Positions 55,808-64,000 of a DNA stretch of 64,000 nt are shown here, in pieces (the stretch's first letter is position 1; the number at the start of each line of letters is the position of its first letter). This stretch comes from Gammaproteobacteria bacterium. GTDB taxonomy: Bacteria > Pseudomonadota > Gammaproteobacteria > Steroidobacterales > GCA-2729495. The position numbers and the translations under genes were made by a program. Location: contig JANQPY010000062.1 of the NCBI GenBank assembly GCA_028285245.1, positions 1 to 64,000 on the forward strand, given 5' to 3'. The notes beneath the pieces are model-generated. The model worked only from the letters and a program-made list of their open reading frames with translations. It did no database searches and was not told where the DNA came from.

Positions 55808-56044
55808 ATGTCCCGCGTCTGCCAGGTCACCGGAAAGCGCCCAGCCTCCGGCAACAACGTTTCCCACGCCAACAACCGGACCCGCCGCCGGTTCCTGCCG
55901 AACCTGCATTCACACCGGTTTTGGCTTGAGAGTGAGAATCGTTATGTAAAGCTGCGGGTGTCCACCAAGGGCCTGCGCATTATCGACAAGCACGGCATTG
56001 AAAAAGTCGTTGCCGACCTTCGCGCCAAGGGCGAGAAGGTTTAG
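55808..56044 (+). CDS. rpmB: 50S ribosomal protein L28
   Basis: The 78-residue basic protein matches L28, with [32 protein letters not shown] and [19 protein letters not shown] sits seven bases before the ATG. It is followed by rpmG after 27 bases, the standard bacterial pair. Confidence 0.98.
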   Translation: MSRVCQVTGKRPASGNNVSHANNRTRRRFLPNLHSHRFWLESENRYVKLRVSTKGLRIIDKHGIEKVVADLRAKGEKV

Positions 56045-56071
56045 GCGTTCCGCACCATTTAGAGCAGAAAC

Positions 56072-56239
56072 ATGGCCAAGAGCAATCGCGAGAAGATCAA
56101 GCTGGTGTCATCCGCCGATACGGGGCACTACTACACGACGAGCAAGAACAAGAAGCTGCACCCGGAGAAGCTGGAAACGAAGAAATTCGACCCGACTATC
56201 CGTAAGCACGTCATGTACAAGGAAGCGAAGATTAAGTAG
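56072..56239 (+). CDS. rpmG: 50S ribosomal protein L33
   Basis: This 55-codon gene encodes a typical L33 ([20 protein letters not shown], then [16 protein letters not shown] and [10 protein letters not shown]). The zinc-binding Cys pairs found in some L33 paralogues are missing, so this is the Cys-less type. An AGAGCAGAAA stretch serves as a weak ribosome-binding region. A strong terminator follows 23 bases after the stop. Confidence 0.97.
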   Translation: MAKSNREKIKLVSSADTGHYYTTSKNKKLHPEKLETKKFDPTIRKHVMYKEAKIK

Positions 56240-56262
56240 CTGCCGCGAGGCTCACTGGAATG

Positions 56263-56292
56263 AAAAAAAACCCGCCGGCTGGCGGGTTTTTT
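56263..56292. terminator. bidirectional intrinsic terminator between rpmG and the desaturase gene
   Basis: CCCGCC (56271-56276) and GGCGGG (56281-56286) form a stem with a GGCT loop. Eight A precede it and six T follow it. It can stop transcription of rpmBG and of the convergent desaturase gene. Confidence 0.93.
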
Positions 56293-56316
56293 GCATTTGG
56301 GTCTGGCAAAGTTCCC

Positions 56317-57498
56317 TTACGCAGGCATGGGCTGAGGCACATAGCCTCGCAGCCTGGCAGCGTAATCCTGGAGCACCTTGATGCCACTGGCTTCGGCCTC
56401 GGTGCACCAGTCCCGAAGCTGTTGAACCAGCTTGTCGTTACTGACGTTTGCCTCTTCCCAAAGTGCCTGCAGCTTCTGCCGGAACTCATGCACCGTCTTC
56501 AGCGCAGGTTGGTCGGCAAGCACGCGGGCCAGGTGCTCGCGGGCACCCTCATCGAGAAGCTGAGGCCGGCGCACAAGCAAAGCACGAGCCCGGCGCAGCA
56601 ATGGGTTATCGCGATCGCGGCGCAGCTCGCGCCAGACTGGCAACGTAACCTGCCGGGAGTAGTCACGCAGAACGTGCATCCGGTTTTGCAGAACAGCCGT
56701 CACAGTCTGCACATCTACCGAGCGCGGCTCATCGGCCAGACACGGTTCAGGCGCTACCCGACGCACTTTGCACATGCCAACAGCGCGCAGCAGGCGGATA
56801 TACATCCACCCAATATCAAACTCCCAGGAGCGCACGGAGAACTTCGCTGAGGTTGGAAAAGCGTGGTGATTATTGTGCAGCTCTTCGCCGCCGATCAGCA
56901 CGGCCAGCGGATAGATATTGGTTGAGGCGTCGGCCGACTCGAAATTGCGGTAGCCGCGCGCGTGACCAATGCCGTTGATTACACCCGCTGCGCACACCGG
57001 CATAGCCAGCATCTGCACGGCCCAGATAGTGATGCCGGCCACGCCAAACAGGGCCAAATCAATTAGCGCCATGATGGTTACACCGGCGATGCTGGACTTT
57101 GCATAGACGTTTCGCTCCAACCAATCATCCGGACAGCCGCGACCGTACTTGGCCAGGGTCTCTTCATTGGCCGTCTCGGCGCGGTACAGTTCGGAGCCTT
57201 CCAGCAGTACTTTTTGCAGACCGAACACGACCGGGCTATGCGGATCGCCCTCGCGCTCCACCAGCGCGTGATGCTTGCGATGCACGGCCACCCACTCGCG
57301 AGTCTCCATGCCAGAAGTGAGCCAGATCCACAGGCGAAAGAAGTGCCGCAGTACCGGATGCAGGTCGATCGAGCGATGCGCCTGATCGCGATGCAGATAC
57401 AAGGTGACGGCGGCCATCGAGATCTGCACCATGACAAATGCGACAGCAACCAGGGCCCATAGTGACAAATCGAGCAGGCCAAACAGGTATTCGGACAT
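56317..57498 (-). CDS. membrane fatty acid desaturase (DesA-like acyl-lipid desaturase)
   Basis: The 393-residue integral-membrane di-iron enzyme inserts a double bond in acyl chains. The three His boxes are HRDQAHR, HRKHH and HNNHH, placed between hydrophobic helices as in the delta-9 desaturase family. A C-terminal soluble tail of about 110 residues (ending LQDYAARLRGY) is rich in Arg, Glu and Leu and resembles the tail of Pseudomonas DesA-type enzymes. ATG 57498 is chosen over an upstream in-frame codon at 57585. Confidence 0.9.
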   Translation of the reverse strand: MSEYLFGLLDLSLWALVAVAFVMVQISMAAVTLYLHRDQAHRSIDLHPVLRHFFRLWIWLTSGMETREWVAVHRKHHALVEREGDPHSPVVFGLQKVLLEGSELYRAETANEETLAKYGRGCPDDWLERNVYAKSSIAGVTIMALIDLALFGVAGITIWAVQMLAMPVCAAGVINGIGHARGYRNFESADASTNIYPLAVLIGGEELHNNHHAFPTSAKFSVRSWEFDIGWMYIRLLRAVGMCKVRRVAPEPCLADEPRSVDVQTVTAVLQNRMHVLRDYSRQVTLPVWRELRRDRDNPLLRRARALLVRRPQLLDEGAREHLARVLADQPALKTVHEFRQKLQALWEEANVSNDKLVQQLRDWCTEAEASGIKVLQDYAARLRGYVPQPMPA

Positions 57499-57642
57499 GG
57501 GCGGGTGGGCTCCTCCAGAGCGACAGCGGGCGCCACTATAGCGAACGGCGCATGCGTCTGGAAGGAATGCCCGGAGGCGAAACACGAGTGATCACGCCAG
57601 TTATTGCGATGCAGCGCAAAGCGCCTGTCAAAGCTGTGAACC

Positions 57643-58458
57643 ATGCCCGAACTGCCCGAGGTTGAGACCACTCGGCTGGGGATTGCCAGCCACGCTCAGG
57701 GGCAGCGAATCCGTGCCTTGAAGGTGCGCAACCGCAGCCTGCGCTGGCCGGTTCCGCGCGGCCTCGAGGCCCGCCTCGCCGGGGCCCGCATTGAGTCCGT
57801 CGACCGGCGGGCTAAGTATCTGCTGCTCAGGACTGATCAGGGCACCGCTTTGATACACCTTGGCATGACCGGGGTATTACGGCTGGTTTTTGGCGAAAAA
57901 GCGCCGAAAAAGCACGATCACTACGACATCGTGCTCGAAAATGCGCCAACTATTCGTTTTACTGATCCGCGTCGGTTCGGCAGCCTGCTTTGGGCCGGGG
58001 CCCGCCCGGCGCAGCATGCTCTGCTGCGGGACTTAGGGCCCGAGCCGCTGAGTGCGGATTTCGACGCTGACTACCTGTACCGCGTTAGCCGCGGCCGGAA
58101 GGTCTCCATCAAGCCGCACCTGATGAACGCGAAGATCGTGGTTGGGGTCGGCAACATCTACGCCAGCGAATCACTGTTCCGGGCTGGCATCCATCCGCGA
58201 CGCCCGGCGGGCCGTATCAGTTTAGAGCGAATGCACCGGCTGGTTGGCAGCGTCCGTGAAGTGCTCACCGAATCGATTCAGGCCGGCGGCACGACCCTGC
58301 GTGATTTCTACAGCGGCGAGGGCAAACCCGGCTACTTCACGCAGGAGCTTAAAGTCTATGACCGCGAACATGAGCCCTGCCCCACCTGCGGGGCGCCGCT
58401 GCGGCAGGAGGTGTTGGGACAGCGGTCCAGTTTCTTCTGCGCGAAGTGCCAGCGGTAG
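57643..58458 (+). CDS. mutM: formamidopyrimidine-DNA glycosylase
   Basis: The 271-residue enzyme excises 8-oxoguanine and FaPy lesions. It starts MPELPEVETTRLG with Pro2 as the Schiff-base nucleophile and Glu3 as the catalytic acid. The KAKYLL-like RRAKYLLL Lys region, a helix-two-turn-helix VVGVGNIYASESLFRAGI and a C-terminal zinc finger (CPTCG and CAKC) follow. It is divergent from the desaturase gene and convergent with ggt. It shares the oxoG repair task with mutY, found at the other end of the window. Confidence 0.97.
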   Translation: MPELPEVETTRLGIASHAQGQRIRALKVRNRSLRWPVPRGLEARLAGARIESVDRRAKYLLLRTDQGTALIHLGMTGVLRLVFGEKAPKKHDHYDIVLENAPTIRFTDPRRFGSLLWAGARPAQHALLRDLGPEPLSADFDADYLYRVSRGRKVSIKPHLMNAKIVVGVGNIYASESLFRAGIHPRRPAGRISLERMHRLVGSVREVLTESIQAGGTTLRDFYSGEGKPGYFTQELKVYDREHEPCPTCGAPLRQEVLGQRSSFFCAKCQR

Positions 58459-58501
58459 GTGAAAAGGTGCGCATCCGTTGCGCCCAACCAGCCGCGTGCT
58501 A

Positions 58502-60133
58502 CTAATAAACGCGGCCTTCTCCGGCGCCTCTGGGATCAGAAGCCGCCTCAACCTGGTTGCTGGAGTAATCCCAGGTCACGACGTTCATGTTGCCGAACGG
58601 TCTGCGCGACTCGCGCAGAAGATGGCCGCGCTCGGTAAGCGACTGAAACTCTTCTGGTGAGAATGCACCGGGTTCGTGCACGACTTCGTCCGGAAAATAC
58701 TGGTGATGAAAGCGCTTCAGCGCCACCATCTCGTCGGCATTGGCACCGGCCATCCAGGCTAGCGCTGCCCGAAATACCATCGTGATAATGCGGCTGCCGC
58801 CCGGCGTGCCGACAATCGCGATACCACGATCGCTCTCAACGAAAGTCGGGCTCATGCTCGACAGCGGTCGCTTGCCCGGTGCCACGGCGTTGGCCGCGTC
58901 GCCCAACAATCCGAAGGTGTTTGGGTTCGCCGCAGCCAGCGAGAAGTCGTCCATCTCGTTGTTCAAAATGATGCCCGTGCCCGGCGGGATAAACCCCGAT
59001 CCAAACCAGCCATTAATAGTTAAGGTCGCCGCGACGCGGTTGCCCTCTGCATCCAGGATCGAGAAATGCGTGGTCTGGCGGGATTCAGTGTCTTCGGGCC
59101 AGAGTCCGGTTAGCTCGGCCGAGCGCGTGGCGCGCTCAAGGTCGATGCCTGCCCGCAAACCGGTTGCGTAGTCTGGGTGCATCAGTCGCGCCAGCGGCGC
59201 GTCGGTGAAGGCCGGATCGCCGAGATACTCGGCGCGGTCGCGGTAGGCCCGGCGCATGGACTCGATGATTACGTGATACCCCTGGGCGCCGGTTAGCTCA
59301 GCCGGCGAGTACCCAGCCAGGATGTTAAGCATGGTTGTTATGGCCACGCCGCCGCTGGAAGGCAGCGGCGCGGTGACAATCCGATTGCCAAAATATTGCG
59401 TGACCACCGGGGCCCGCTCGACGACCGAATAGCGTGCCAGATCATCCAACGTCCAGTTGCCGCCGGCAGCTCGAACGCCGTCGACCATCTTCGCCGCCAG
59501 TTCACCGCGATAAAACGCAGCCGCGCCGTCTGCAGCAATGCGCTTTAGCGTGTTGCCCAGATCTTGCTGGACGATTGCCGTACCGTCTTCGGGATTAACT
59601 CCCTCGGGGTAAAACACTTCGCCAAAACCAGGCCACTGGTCGGCGACCCGCCGCCGAAAGCGCACACCGAGGGCCAGCCGCGAGTAGGCCGGAAAACCAT
59701 CTTCCGCATATCGAATTGCCGACTGAAGACTGCGAGCCAGAGGAAGCCGGCCATAACGATCGACGACATGCTGCCAGCCGGCAGCAAGACCGGGAATACC
59801 GGCGGCCAGCGGGCCGTTGAGTGCAGCGGCGCGCACTGGCTGGCCCGCATCGTCGAGATAGGTGGACGGCGACGCAGCTCCAGGTGCGACTTCACGCGCG
59901 TCCACAAATACATATCGATCTTCGTCGGCAAGATAGAGAAGAAAGAACCCGCCACCGCCCAGGCCAGAGGAATGCGGCTCGACTACGGCCAGCGCTGCCG
60001 ACACGGCGACGGCGGCATCGAATGCGTTGCCGCCGTCGCGCAGCACCTCGTAGCCGGCTGTGGTGGCCAGCGGGTGGGCGCTGGCAATACCCGACCGCCC
60101 GGGCAGATCGCGCGCCTGGGCGACCGCAGCCAA
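58502..60133 (-). CDS. ggt: gamma-glutamyltransferase, with a possible frameshift in the signal peptide
   Basis: The 543-residue protein has the full Ntn-hydrolase layout. The large-subunit region includes GGNAFDAAVAVSAAL and GLGGGGFFLLY, and the autocleavage site TTHFSILD has the nucleophilic Thr. NNEMDDFS and KRPLSSMSPT follow in the small subunit. It cleaves gamma-glutamyl bonds, e.g. of glutathione, in the periplasm. In this frame the only start is TTG 60133, in the middle of a hydrophobic stretch. The ATG at 60171 reads MALRAWL but is one base out of frame. A one-base indel would restore a clean signal peptide before RDLPG. coaD is upstream. Confidence 0.88.
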   Translation of the reverse strand: MAAVAQARDLPGRSGIASAHPLATTAGYEVLRDGGNAFDAAVAVSAALAVVEPHSSGLGGGGFFLLYLADEDRYVFVDAREVAPGAASPSTYLDDAGQPVRAAALNGPLAAGIPGLAAGWQHVVDRYGRLPLARSLQSAIRYAEDGFPAYSRLALGVRFRRRVADQWPGFGEVFYPEGVNPEDGTAIVQQDLGNTLKRIAADGAAAFYRGELAAKMVDGVRAAGGNWTLDDLARYSVVERAPVVTQYFGNRIVTAPLPSSGGVAITTMLNILAGYSPAELTGAQGYHVIIESMRRAYRDRAEYLGDPAFTDAPLARLMHPDYATGLRAGIDLERATRSAELTGLWPEDTESRQTTHFSILDAEGNRVAATLTINGWFGSGFIPPGTGIILNNEMDDFSLAAANPNTFGLLGDAANAVAPGKRPLSSMSPTFVESDRGIAIVGTPGGSRIITMVFRAALAWMAGANADEMVALKRFHHQYFPDEVVHEPGAFSPEEFQSLTERGHLLRESRRPFGNMNVVTWDYSSNQVEAASDPRGAGEGRVY

Positions 60134-60215
60134 CGCCAGCAGGCAAATGACAGCCAGGCACGCAGCGCCATGACGAAGCTGGCAACCGGCCGGGGCAAGT
60201 TCCCTGCGCTGCCCG

Positions 60216-60701
60216 TCAGTGATGCCGGTATTCCTTCTTTAGCCGGCGCTGCACCGCCGGGTGTACGAAGGCACTGATGTCGCCGCCGAGTGCGGCCACC
60301 TCACGCACAAGGCTGGCCGATATAAATGTGTACTGGGCTTCCGGGCACAGAAATATGGTCTCGACATCGGGCCTGAGATGCCGGTTCATGCTCGAGAGCT
60401 GAAACTCGTATTCGAAATCAGCCACGGCGCGCAATCCGCGAATGACCGTGCCCAGACCATGTTGACGCGCGTAGTCCACGGTCAAACCCTCGTAGCTGTC
60501 TACCGACACGTTGTCGATATCCGCGAGCACCTCGCGTGCCAGGCTGGTCCGTTCATCAAGTGTCAGCAGAGGCTGCTTGTGCGGGCTGGCTGCCACGGCG
60601 ACAACCACTCTGTCGAACAGTCGCGCCGCGCGCCGCACCAGTTCGTGGTGCCCGTTGGTGATGGGATCAAACGTTCCCGGATACATTGCGCCCACTGACA
60701 T
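60216..60701 (-). CDS. coaD: pantetheine-phosphate adenylyltransferase
   Basis: The 161-residue nucleotidyltransferase makes dephospho-CoA from phosphopantetheine and ATP. It has MYPGTFDPITNGHHEL with the T-x-G-H ATP motif, VIRGLRAVADFEYE and a YTFISASLVREV block. Length is normal. It lies between rsmD and ggt on the same strand, and rsmD-coaD is a standard pair. coaBC, another CoA gene, is 6 kb away. Confidence 0.97.
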   Translation of the reverse strand: MSVGAMYPGTFDPITNGHHELVRRAARLFDRVVVAVAASPHKQPLLTLDERTSLAREVLADIDNVSVDSYEGLTVDYARQHGLGTVIRGLRAVADFEYEFQLSSMNRHLRPDVETIFLCPEAQYTFISASLVREVAALGGDISAFVHPAVQRRLKKEYRHH

Positions 60702-60738
60702 CTCAAACCTCCACGCCGGCGAAACCGCTCGCCAGCCG

Positions 60739-61317
60739 TCAGGACGGGCAACTCAGCAATGCAAAACGCACCTGGCCCGCTGTCTGCTCGCGTTTAACCC
60801 CCCAACCGGCCGGCATGGCCGGCAACGATCCTGACCGCGGCATTTCCAGGTACACGAGCGCGCCTGGCGCCACCCAGCCAGCGGCGAGCAGTTTACACAA
60901 GTTTCCCAGATCGACCTCGCTGAACGGCGGGTCAGCAAAGATCAACTCGTACTGCCTGGGCTTTGCAGTCAACCATGCAAGCGCATCCGCTTTGACCAGC
61001 TGAACGTCCTCTGCCGCGAACTCCTCCGCGGTCTGTTCGAGCTGGGCCAGCGTCGCGGTGTTGCTCTCCACGAAGGTGACTGACCGGGCGCCTCGCGACA
61101 GCGCTTCCAATCCTAGGGCGCCGCTGCCGGCAAACAAATCCAGACAGTTCGCGCCCGCAGTGTGCCCTTGCAGCCAATTGAACAGGGTCTCGCGCACGCG
61201 GTCTCCGGTCGGCCGCAGGCCGGATTCACTGGTTAGCGCGATACGTCTGCCACGCCATCGGCCACCAATGATGCGCAGCGCGCCCGGGCGATGCTTGTGT
61301 CTGGCGGTTTTGCGCAT
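60739..61317 (-). CDS. rsmD: 16S rRNA (guanine966-N2)-methyltransferase
   Basis: The 192-residue SAM enzyme methylates G966 of 16S rRNA. Visible are RIIGGRWRGRRI, LRPTGDRVRETLFNWL, the motif I LDLFAGSGALGLEALSRGA and the catalytic DPPF. It is divergent from ftsY, from which it is separated by 68 bases, as in many gammaproteobacteria. Confidence 0.96.
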   Translation of the reverse strand: MRKTARHKHRPGALRIIGGRWRGRRIALTSESGLRPTGDRVRETLFNWLQGHTAGANCLDLFAGSGALGLEALSRGARSVTFVESNTATLAQLEQTAEEFAAEDVQLVKADALAWLTAKPRQYELIFADPPFSEVDLGNLCKLLAAGWVAPGALVYLEMPRSGSLPAMPAGWGVKREQTAGQVRFALLSCPS

Positions 61318-61385
61318 GTGCTAATTGTCGCAGCCGCTGATGGCTGAGCAAACTGCGGTGCTCTGGTGAAGCGGCTTCCGTTACC

Positions 61386-62342
61386 ATGCGCGCCATGCCG
61401 GCAGCGAGTACCAAAGAATCCAAGGGTGGTTTTTTCAAGCGCCTTAAAGCGCGGCTGGGTGGCGGCAGAGGCCTGGGCCTGTCGCTTGGATTCGGCGGCC
61501 GCAAGCTGGACGCAGAGCTTGAGGAAGAACTTGAGACGCAGCTGCTCGTCGGCGACGTTGGGATTGAGGCGACCGAACTGCTGCTAAAGCGATTGCGCAG
61601 GCAGCTCGGCTCGAAAACCATCGATGACGACGATGAAGTCCGCTCTGTATTGGCCGACGCGCTCGCTGAGCAAATGGCCAGCCACGCCAGGCCACTTGAG
61701 ATCAGTGATGCTGCGGCACCCTTCGTCGTGCTGGTGGTCGGCGTTAACGGGTCTGGCAAGACGACGACTATCGGCAAACTGACACGCAGCCTGCGCGAAG
61801 ATGGATACAGCATCCTGCTCGCGGCCGGCGACACCTACCGGGCAGCCGCGATCGAACAGCTCCAGGCCTGGGGGGAGCGAAATGATGTGCCGGTGGTCGC
61901 TCAACAACCGGGCGCCGATCCGGCCGCGGTGATCTATGACGCGATCGAGGCCGCGCGGGCGCGCAGCATCGATGTGGTCATTGCGGATACGGCTGGCCGC
62001 CTGCAAAACAAGGCGGGACTCATGGCCGAGCTAGAAAAAATCGTGCGGGTTACCCGGCGGCTCGACGCAGCCGCACCCCATGAAATTCTGCTGGTACTGG
62101 ACGCCAGCCTCGGGCAGAACGCCATCACTCAGGCACTTGAGTTTCACCGCGCTGTGGGCGTAACGGGCATTGCGATGACCAAGCTGGACGGCGGCGGCAA
62201 AGGTGGGATTCTCGTTTCCCTTGCCGGTCAGCTCGATGTGCCGTTTCGTTTTGTTGGCGTTGGCGAAGGAATCGAGGATATGGACGTGTTTCGCGCCGAA
62301 GACTTTGCGACTGCCCTTGTGGGCCGTCGTAACCCGCAATGA
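61386..62342 (+). CDS. ftsY: signal recognition particle receptor FtsY
   Basis: The 318-residue SRP GTPase docks ribosome-nascent chains at the membrane. It has a short basic N-terminus (KGGFFKRLKARL) rather than the long acidic A domain of E. coli. A helical N domain follows, then the G domain with GVNGSGKTTTIGKL (G1), DTYRAAAIEQL (G2), DTAGRLQNK (G3) and TKLDGGGKGG (G4/closing loop). ATG 61386 or 61395 may start it. Its stop overlaps ftsE (ATGA). Confidence 0.96.
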   Translation: MRAMPAASTKESKGGFFKRLKARLGGGRGLGLSLGFGGRKLDAELEEELETQLLVGDVGIEATELLLKRLRRQLGSKTIDDDDEVRSVLADALAEQMASHARPLEISDAAAPFVVLVVGVNGSGKTTTIGKLTRSLREDGYSILLAAGDTYRAAAIEQLQAWGERNDVPVVAQQPGADPAAVIYDAIEAARARSIDVVIADTAGRLQNKAGLMAELEKIVRVTRRLDAAAPHEILLVLDASLGQNAITQALEFHRAVGVTGIAMTKLDGGGKGGILVSLAGQLDVPFRFVGVGEGIEDMDVFRAEDFATALVGRRNPQ

Positions 62343-63001
62343 TTCGCTTCGAAAATGTAACCAAGCGATACGCCGGGGGGCAGGACGGCTTACGAGAGGT
62401 GAACATTGGGGTTGAGCAGGGTGAATTGGTGTTTCTCACCGGACACTCCGGGGCGGGCAAGAGCACACTGCTTAAGCTGATCGGTGCTCTGGAGCGCCCC
62501 ACGCGTGGGCAGGTGCTGGTGGGCGGACGGAATATAGGCCGTCTGCCGCCGCGGCAAATTCCAGCGCACCGGCGGCAAATCGGCATGGTGTTTCAGGATC
62601 ACAAATTGCTGCCGGACCGGCCGATTTTCGACAACGTTGCGCTGCCACTGATCATCGCCGGACTGGGTCAGCGTGAAGTGCAGCGCCGTGTCCGCGCCGC
62701 GCTCGATCAGGTTGGCCTGTTGAAGCGCGAGCGCCAGCAGCCTGGGACTTTGTCGACTGGAGAGCAGCAGCGCGTGGGCATCGCCCGGGCCGTCGTCAGC
62801 CGCCCGCGGCTGCTGATCGCCGATGAGCCCACGGGCAACCTGGATCCGGAACTTTCGCTGGAAATCATGCAGCTGTTCGGTCGCCTGAACGAAGTGGGCG
62901 TGACCACATTAATCGCAACACATGATCTGGCGTTGCTGGATCGGCTGGGAGGCCGCCGCATTACCCTGTCGAAGGGGCAGGTTGTGCGAGCCGACAACTA
63001 A
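62339..63001 (+). CDS. ftsE: cell division ATP-binding protein FtsE
   Basis: The 220-residue ABC ATPase pairs with FtsX to control septal peptidoglycan hydrolases. It has Walker A GHSGAGKSTLL, Q-loop FQDHKLL, signature LSTGEQQRV, Walker B LLIADEPTGNLD and switch His in ATHDLAL. Its start overlaps the ftsY stop by four bases and ftsX follows 16 bases after it. Confidence 0.97.
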   Translation: MIRFENVTKRYAGGQDGLREVNIGVEQGELVFLTGHSGAGKSTLLKLIGALERPTRGQVLVGGRNIGRLPPRQIPAHRRQIGMVFQDHKLLPDRPIFDNVALPLIIAGLGQREVQRRVRAALDQVGLLKRERQQPGTLSTGEQQRVGIARAVVSRPRLLIADEPTGNLDPELSLEIMQLFGRLNEVGVTTLIATHDLALLDRLGGRRITLSKGQVVRADN

Positions 63002-63017
63002 AGGCCTCCAGACGCCT

Positions 63018-63944
63018 ATGAATTTGGCTATCGGCAACTACTTTGTTCGCCATGCACAAAGTTGTTTGAGCGCGCTTGGCCAGCTTTGCCGGCAGCCGGC
63101 GGGCAGTCTGCTCACCATCGGCGTGATCGGCGTGGCGCTCGCACTGCCAGCGGGCCTGAGTGTACTGGTGCGCAACGGCGAAGCCGTTGCCGGTCAATGG
63201 GAGAGCGCCAGAGACTTCTCTGTCTACCTGCAGCCGGGCATCGCGATGGACACGGCCGAAGCCTTACAGCAGGAACTGGAGTCGAGCGCAGACGTCGCCA
63301 GCGTCGTGCTGATCACCGCAGACGAGGCACTAGCGCAACTGGCGGATTCTTCGGAGTATGGCGAGGTCGTGGGCGTATTCGATGACAATCCGCTGCCGCA
63401 TCGGCTCGTGGTGCGGCCACGCGATGACGCGGTGCCGGCGGGCCTGGCGACGCTAGCCGACGGTCTGGAGCAGCGCGACGAAATCGATCTGGTCCGTCTC
63501 GATACGGCTTGGGTGGCACGACTAAACGCTATTCTGGATCTGGTACGGCGAACGATCCTCCTGGTCGCATCCATATTGACGGCTGGTGTACTGGTCATCA
63601 TCGGCAACACCATCCGGCTCGACATTCAGAATCGACGCGCGGAGATCGAGGTCTCCAAACTGCTTGGGGCAAGCGATGCCTTCGTGCGGCGCCCTTTCCT
63701 CTACGCCGGTTTCTGGTATGGCCTGGGCGGCAGTCTGGCCGCGCTGCTCCTGCTGATTGTCGGCCTGCTGCTGCTGAGCGGCCCGGCAACGCGGCTCAGT
63801 GAACTGTATGGCGGCAGCTTTCAGCCGCTGGGCCTGGCCGGATCAACCGCGCTGGGCGTGCTGGGCGGCGGGCTGGTGGCCGGCCTCGGCGGAGCCTGGC
63901 TGGCGGTTGCCCGACACCTGGCGGCCATCGAGCCCAAGATCTAG
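63018..63944 (+). CDS. ftsX: cell division protein FtsX
   Basis: The 308-residue permease-like protein has four predicted membrane helices: one near the N-terminus (about 29-50) and three in the C-terminal half. An extracytoplasmic domain (VYLQPGIAMDTAEALQ) lies between the first two. The VSKLLGASDAFVRRPFLYAG block before the last helices is typical. ATG 63018 is chosen; in-frame sequence runs upstream into ftsE. Downstream the expected neighbour would be rpoH. Confidence 0.95.
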   Translation: MNLAIGNYFVRHAQSCLSALGQLCRQPAGSLLTIGVIGVALALPAGLSVLVRNGEAVAGQWESARDFSVYLQPGIAMDTAEALQQELESSADVASVVLITADEALAQLADSSEYGEVVGVFDDNPLPHRLVVRPRDDAVPAGLATLADGLEQRDEIDLVRLDTAWVARLNAILDLVRRTILLVASILTAGVLVIIGNTIRLDIQNRRAEIEVSKLLGASDAFVRRPFLYAGFWYGLGGSLAALLLLIVGLLLLSGPATRLSELYGGSFQPLGLAGSTALGVLGGGLVAGLGGAWLAVARHLAAIEPKI

Positions 63945-63978
63945 TAGATACCTAAATAGCTGTTTATAAAGATTATTT

Positions 63979-63994
63979 CGTGACCTTGTTCACG
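63979..63994 (+). promoter_or_regulatory. CRP-type palindrome in the putative rpoH leader
   Basis: The plus strand reads CGTGA, six bases, then TCACG. The GTGA-N6-TCAC core matches the binding pattern of CRP/Vfr regulators, within an AT-rich flank that contains TTATAAAG at 63964. GGAACTA at 63994-64000 is close to a sigma-E -35 box, but its -10 would lie outside the window. The gene it would serve is not visible. Confidence 0.42.
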
Positions 63995-64000
63995 GAACTA

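Noticed and set aside
56317..56700. C-terminal tail of the desaturase as a possible transposase remnant
   Set aside because: The tail is in frame, is not flanked by inverted repeats, and similar tails occur in Pseudomonas DesA-type desaturases.

Overview
The window looks like chromosomal DNA of a free-living, moderately GC-rich gammaproteobacterium. The support is the set of gene orders: ftsY-ftsE-ftsX with a probable rpoH just beyond the right edge, rsmD-coaD-mutM, dut-coaBC-radC-rpmB-rpmG, pyrE-xth-ampG and asmA-mutY-yggX. The genus cannot be named from sequence alone. A capsule-type export pathway, a lipid A 3-O-deacylase-like protein and a VPLPA-type PEP-CTERM protein indicate a Gram-negative cell with an elaborate surface polysaccharide. 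No transposase, integrase, rRNA operon or CRISPR array was seen.

Left part (1-11.2 kb): tRNA-Phe, an ergothioneine pair (egtB, egtD), the asmA-mutY-yggX operon on the minus strand, an orphan pilin-like protein, and a signalling trio (receiver-GGDEF-EAL protein, double-PAS histidine kinase, single receiver).

Second part (11.3-17.8 kb): a YpfJ-type metalloprotein and a glycosyltransferase lead into an amidoligase-type locus. It has a circularly permuted ATP-grasp enzyme, an alpha-E helical protein, a zinc-ribbon metallopeptidase and, convergent with these, the proteasome-like peptidase Anbu. This is the least understood system in the window. Beside it lie a palindromic repeat flanked by copies of a tRNA-Gly tail and tRNA-Gly(CCC) itself.

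Third part (18.7-47.6 kb): a minus-strand surface-polysaccharide locus of 23 genes plus the PEP-CTERM gene. It contains export and assembly genes (wzi, a large SLBB protein, wzz, wzy, wzx), sugar-nucleotide genes (wbpM-, wbpB-, wbpD- and wbpE-like, a second DegT aminotransferase, a GNAT and an epimerase), a small phosphoglycosyl transferase and three glycosyltransferases. It also has a decoration set: asparagine-synthase-like amidotransferase, ATP-grasp ligase, 2OG-Fe(II) oxygenase, deacetylase-like protein and three methyltransferases. Much of it is translationally coupled through NTGA overlaps. The predicted polymer carries a diacetamido uronic acid and probably starts on a bacillosamine-like sugar.

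Right part (47.6-64 kb): housekeeping genes (trmB, ampG, xth, pyrE, dut, coaBC, radC, rpmB, rpmG, desaturase, mutM, ggt, coaD, rsmD, ftsYEX). Two notable features here are an apparent one-base frameshift in the signal peptide of ggt, and a CRP-type palindrome in the putative rpoH leader at the right edge.
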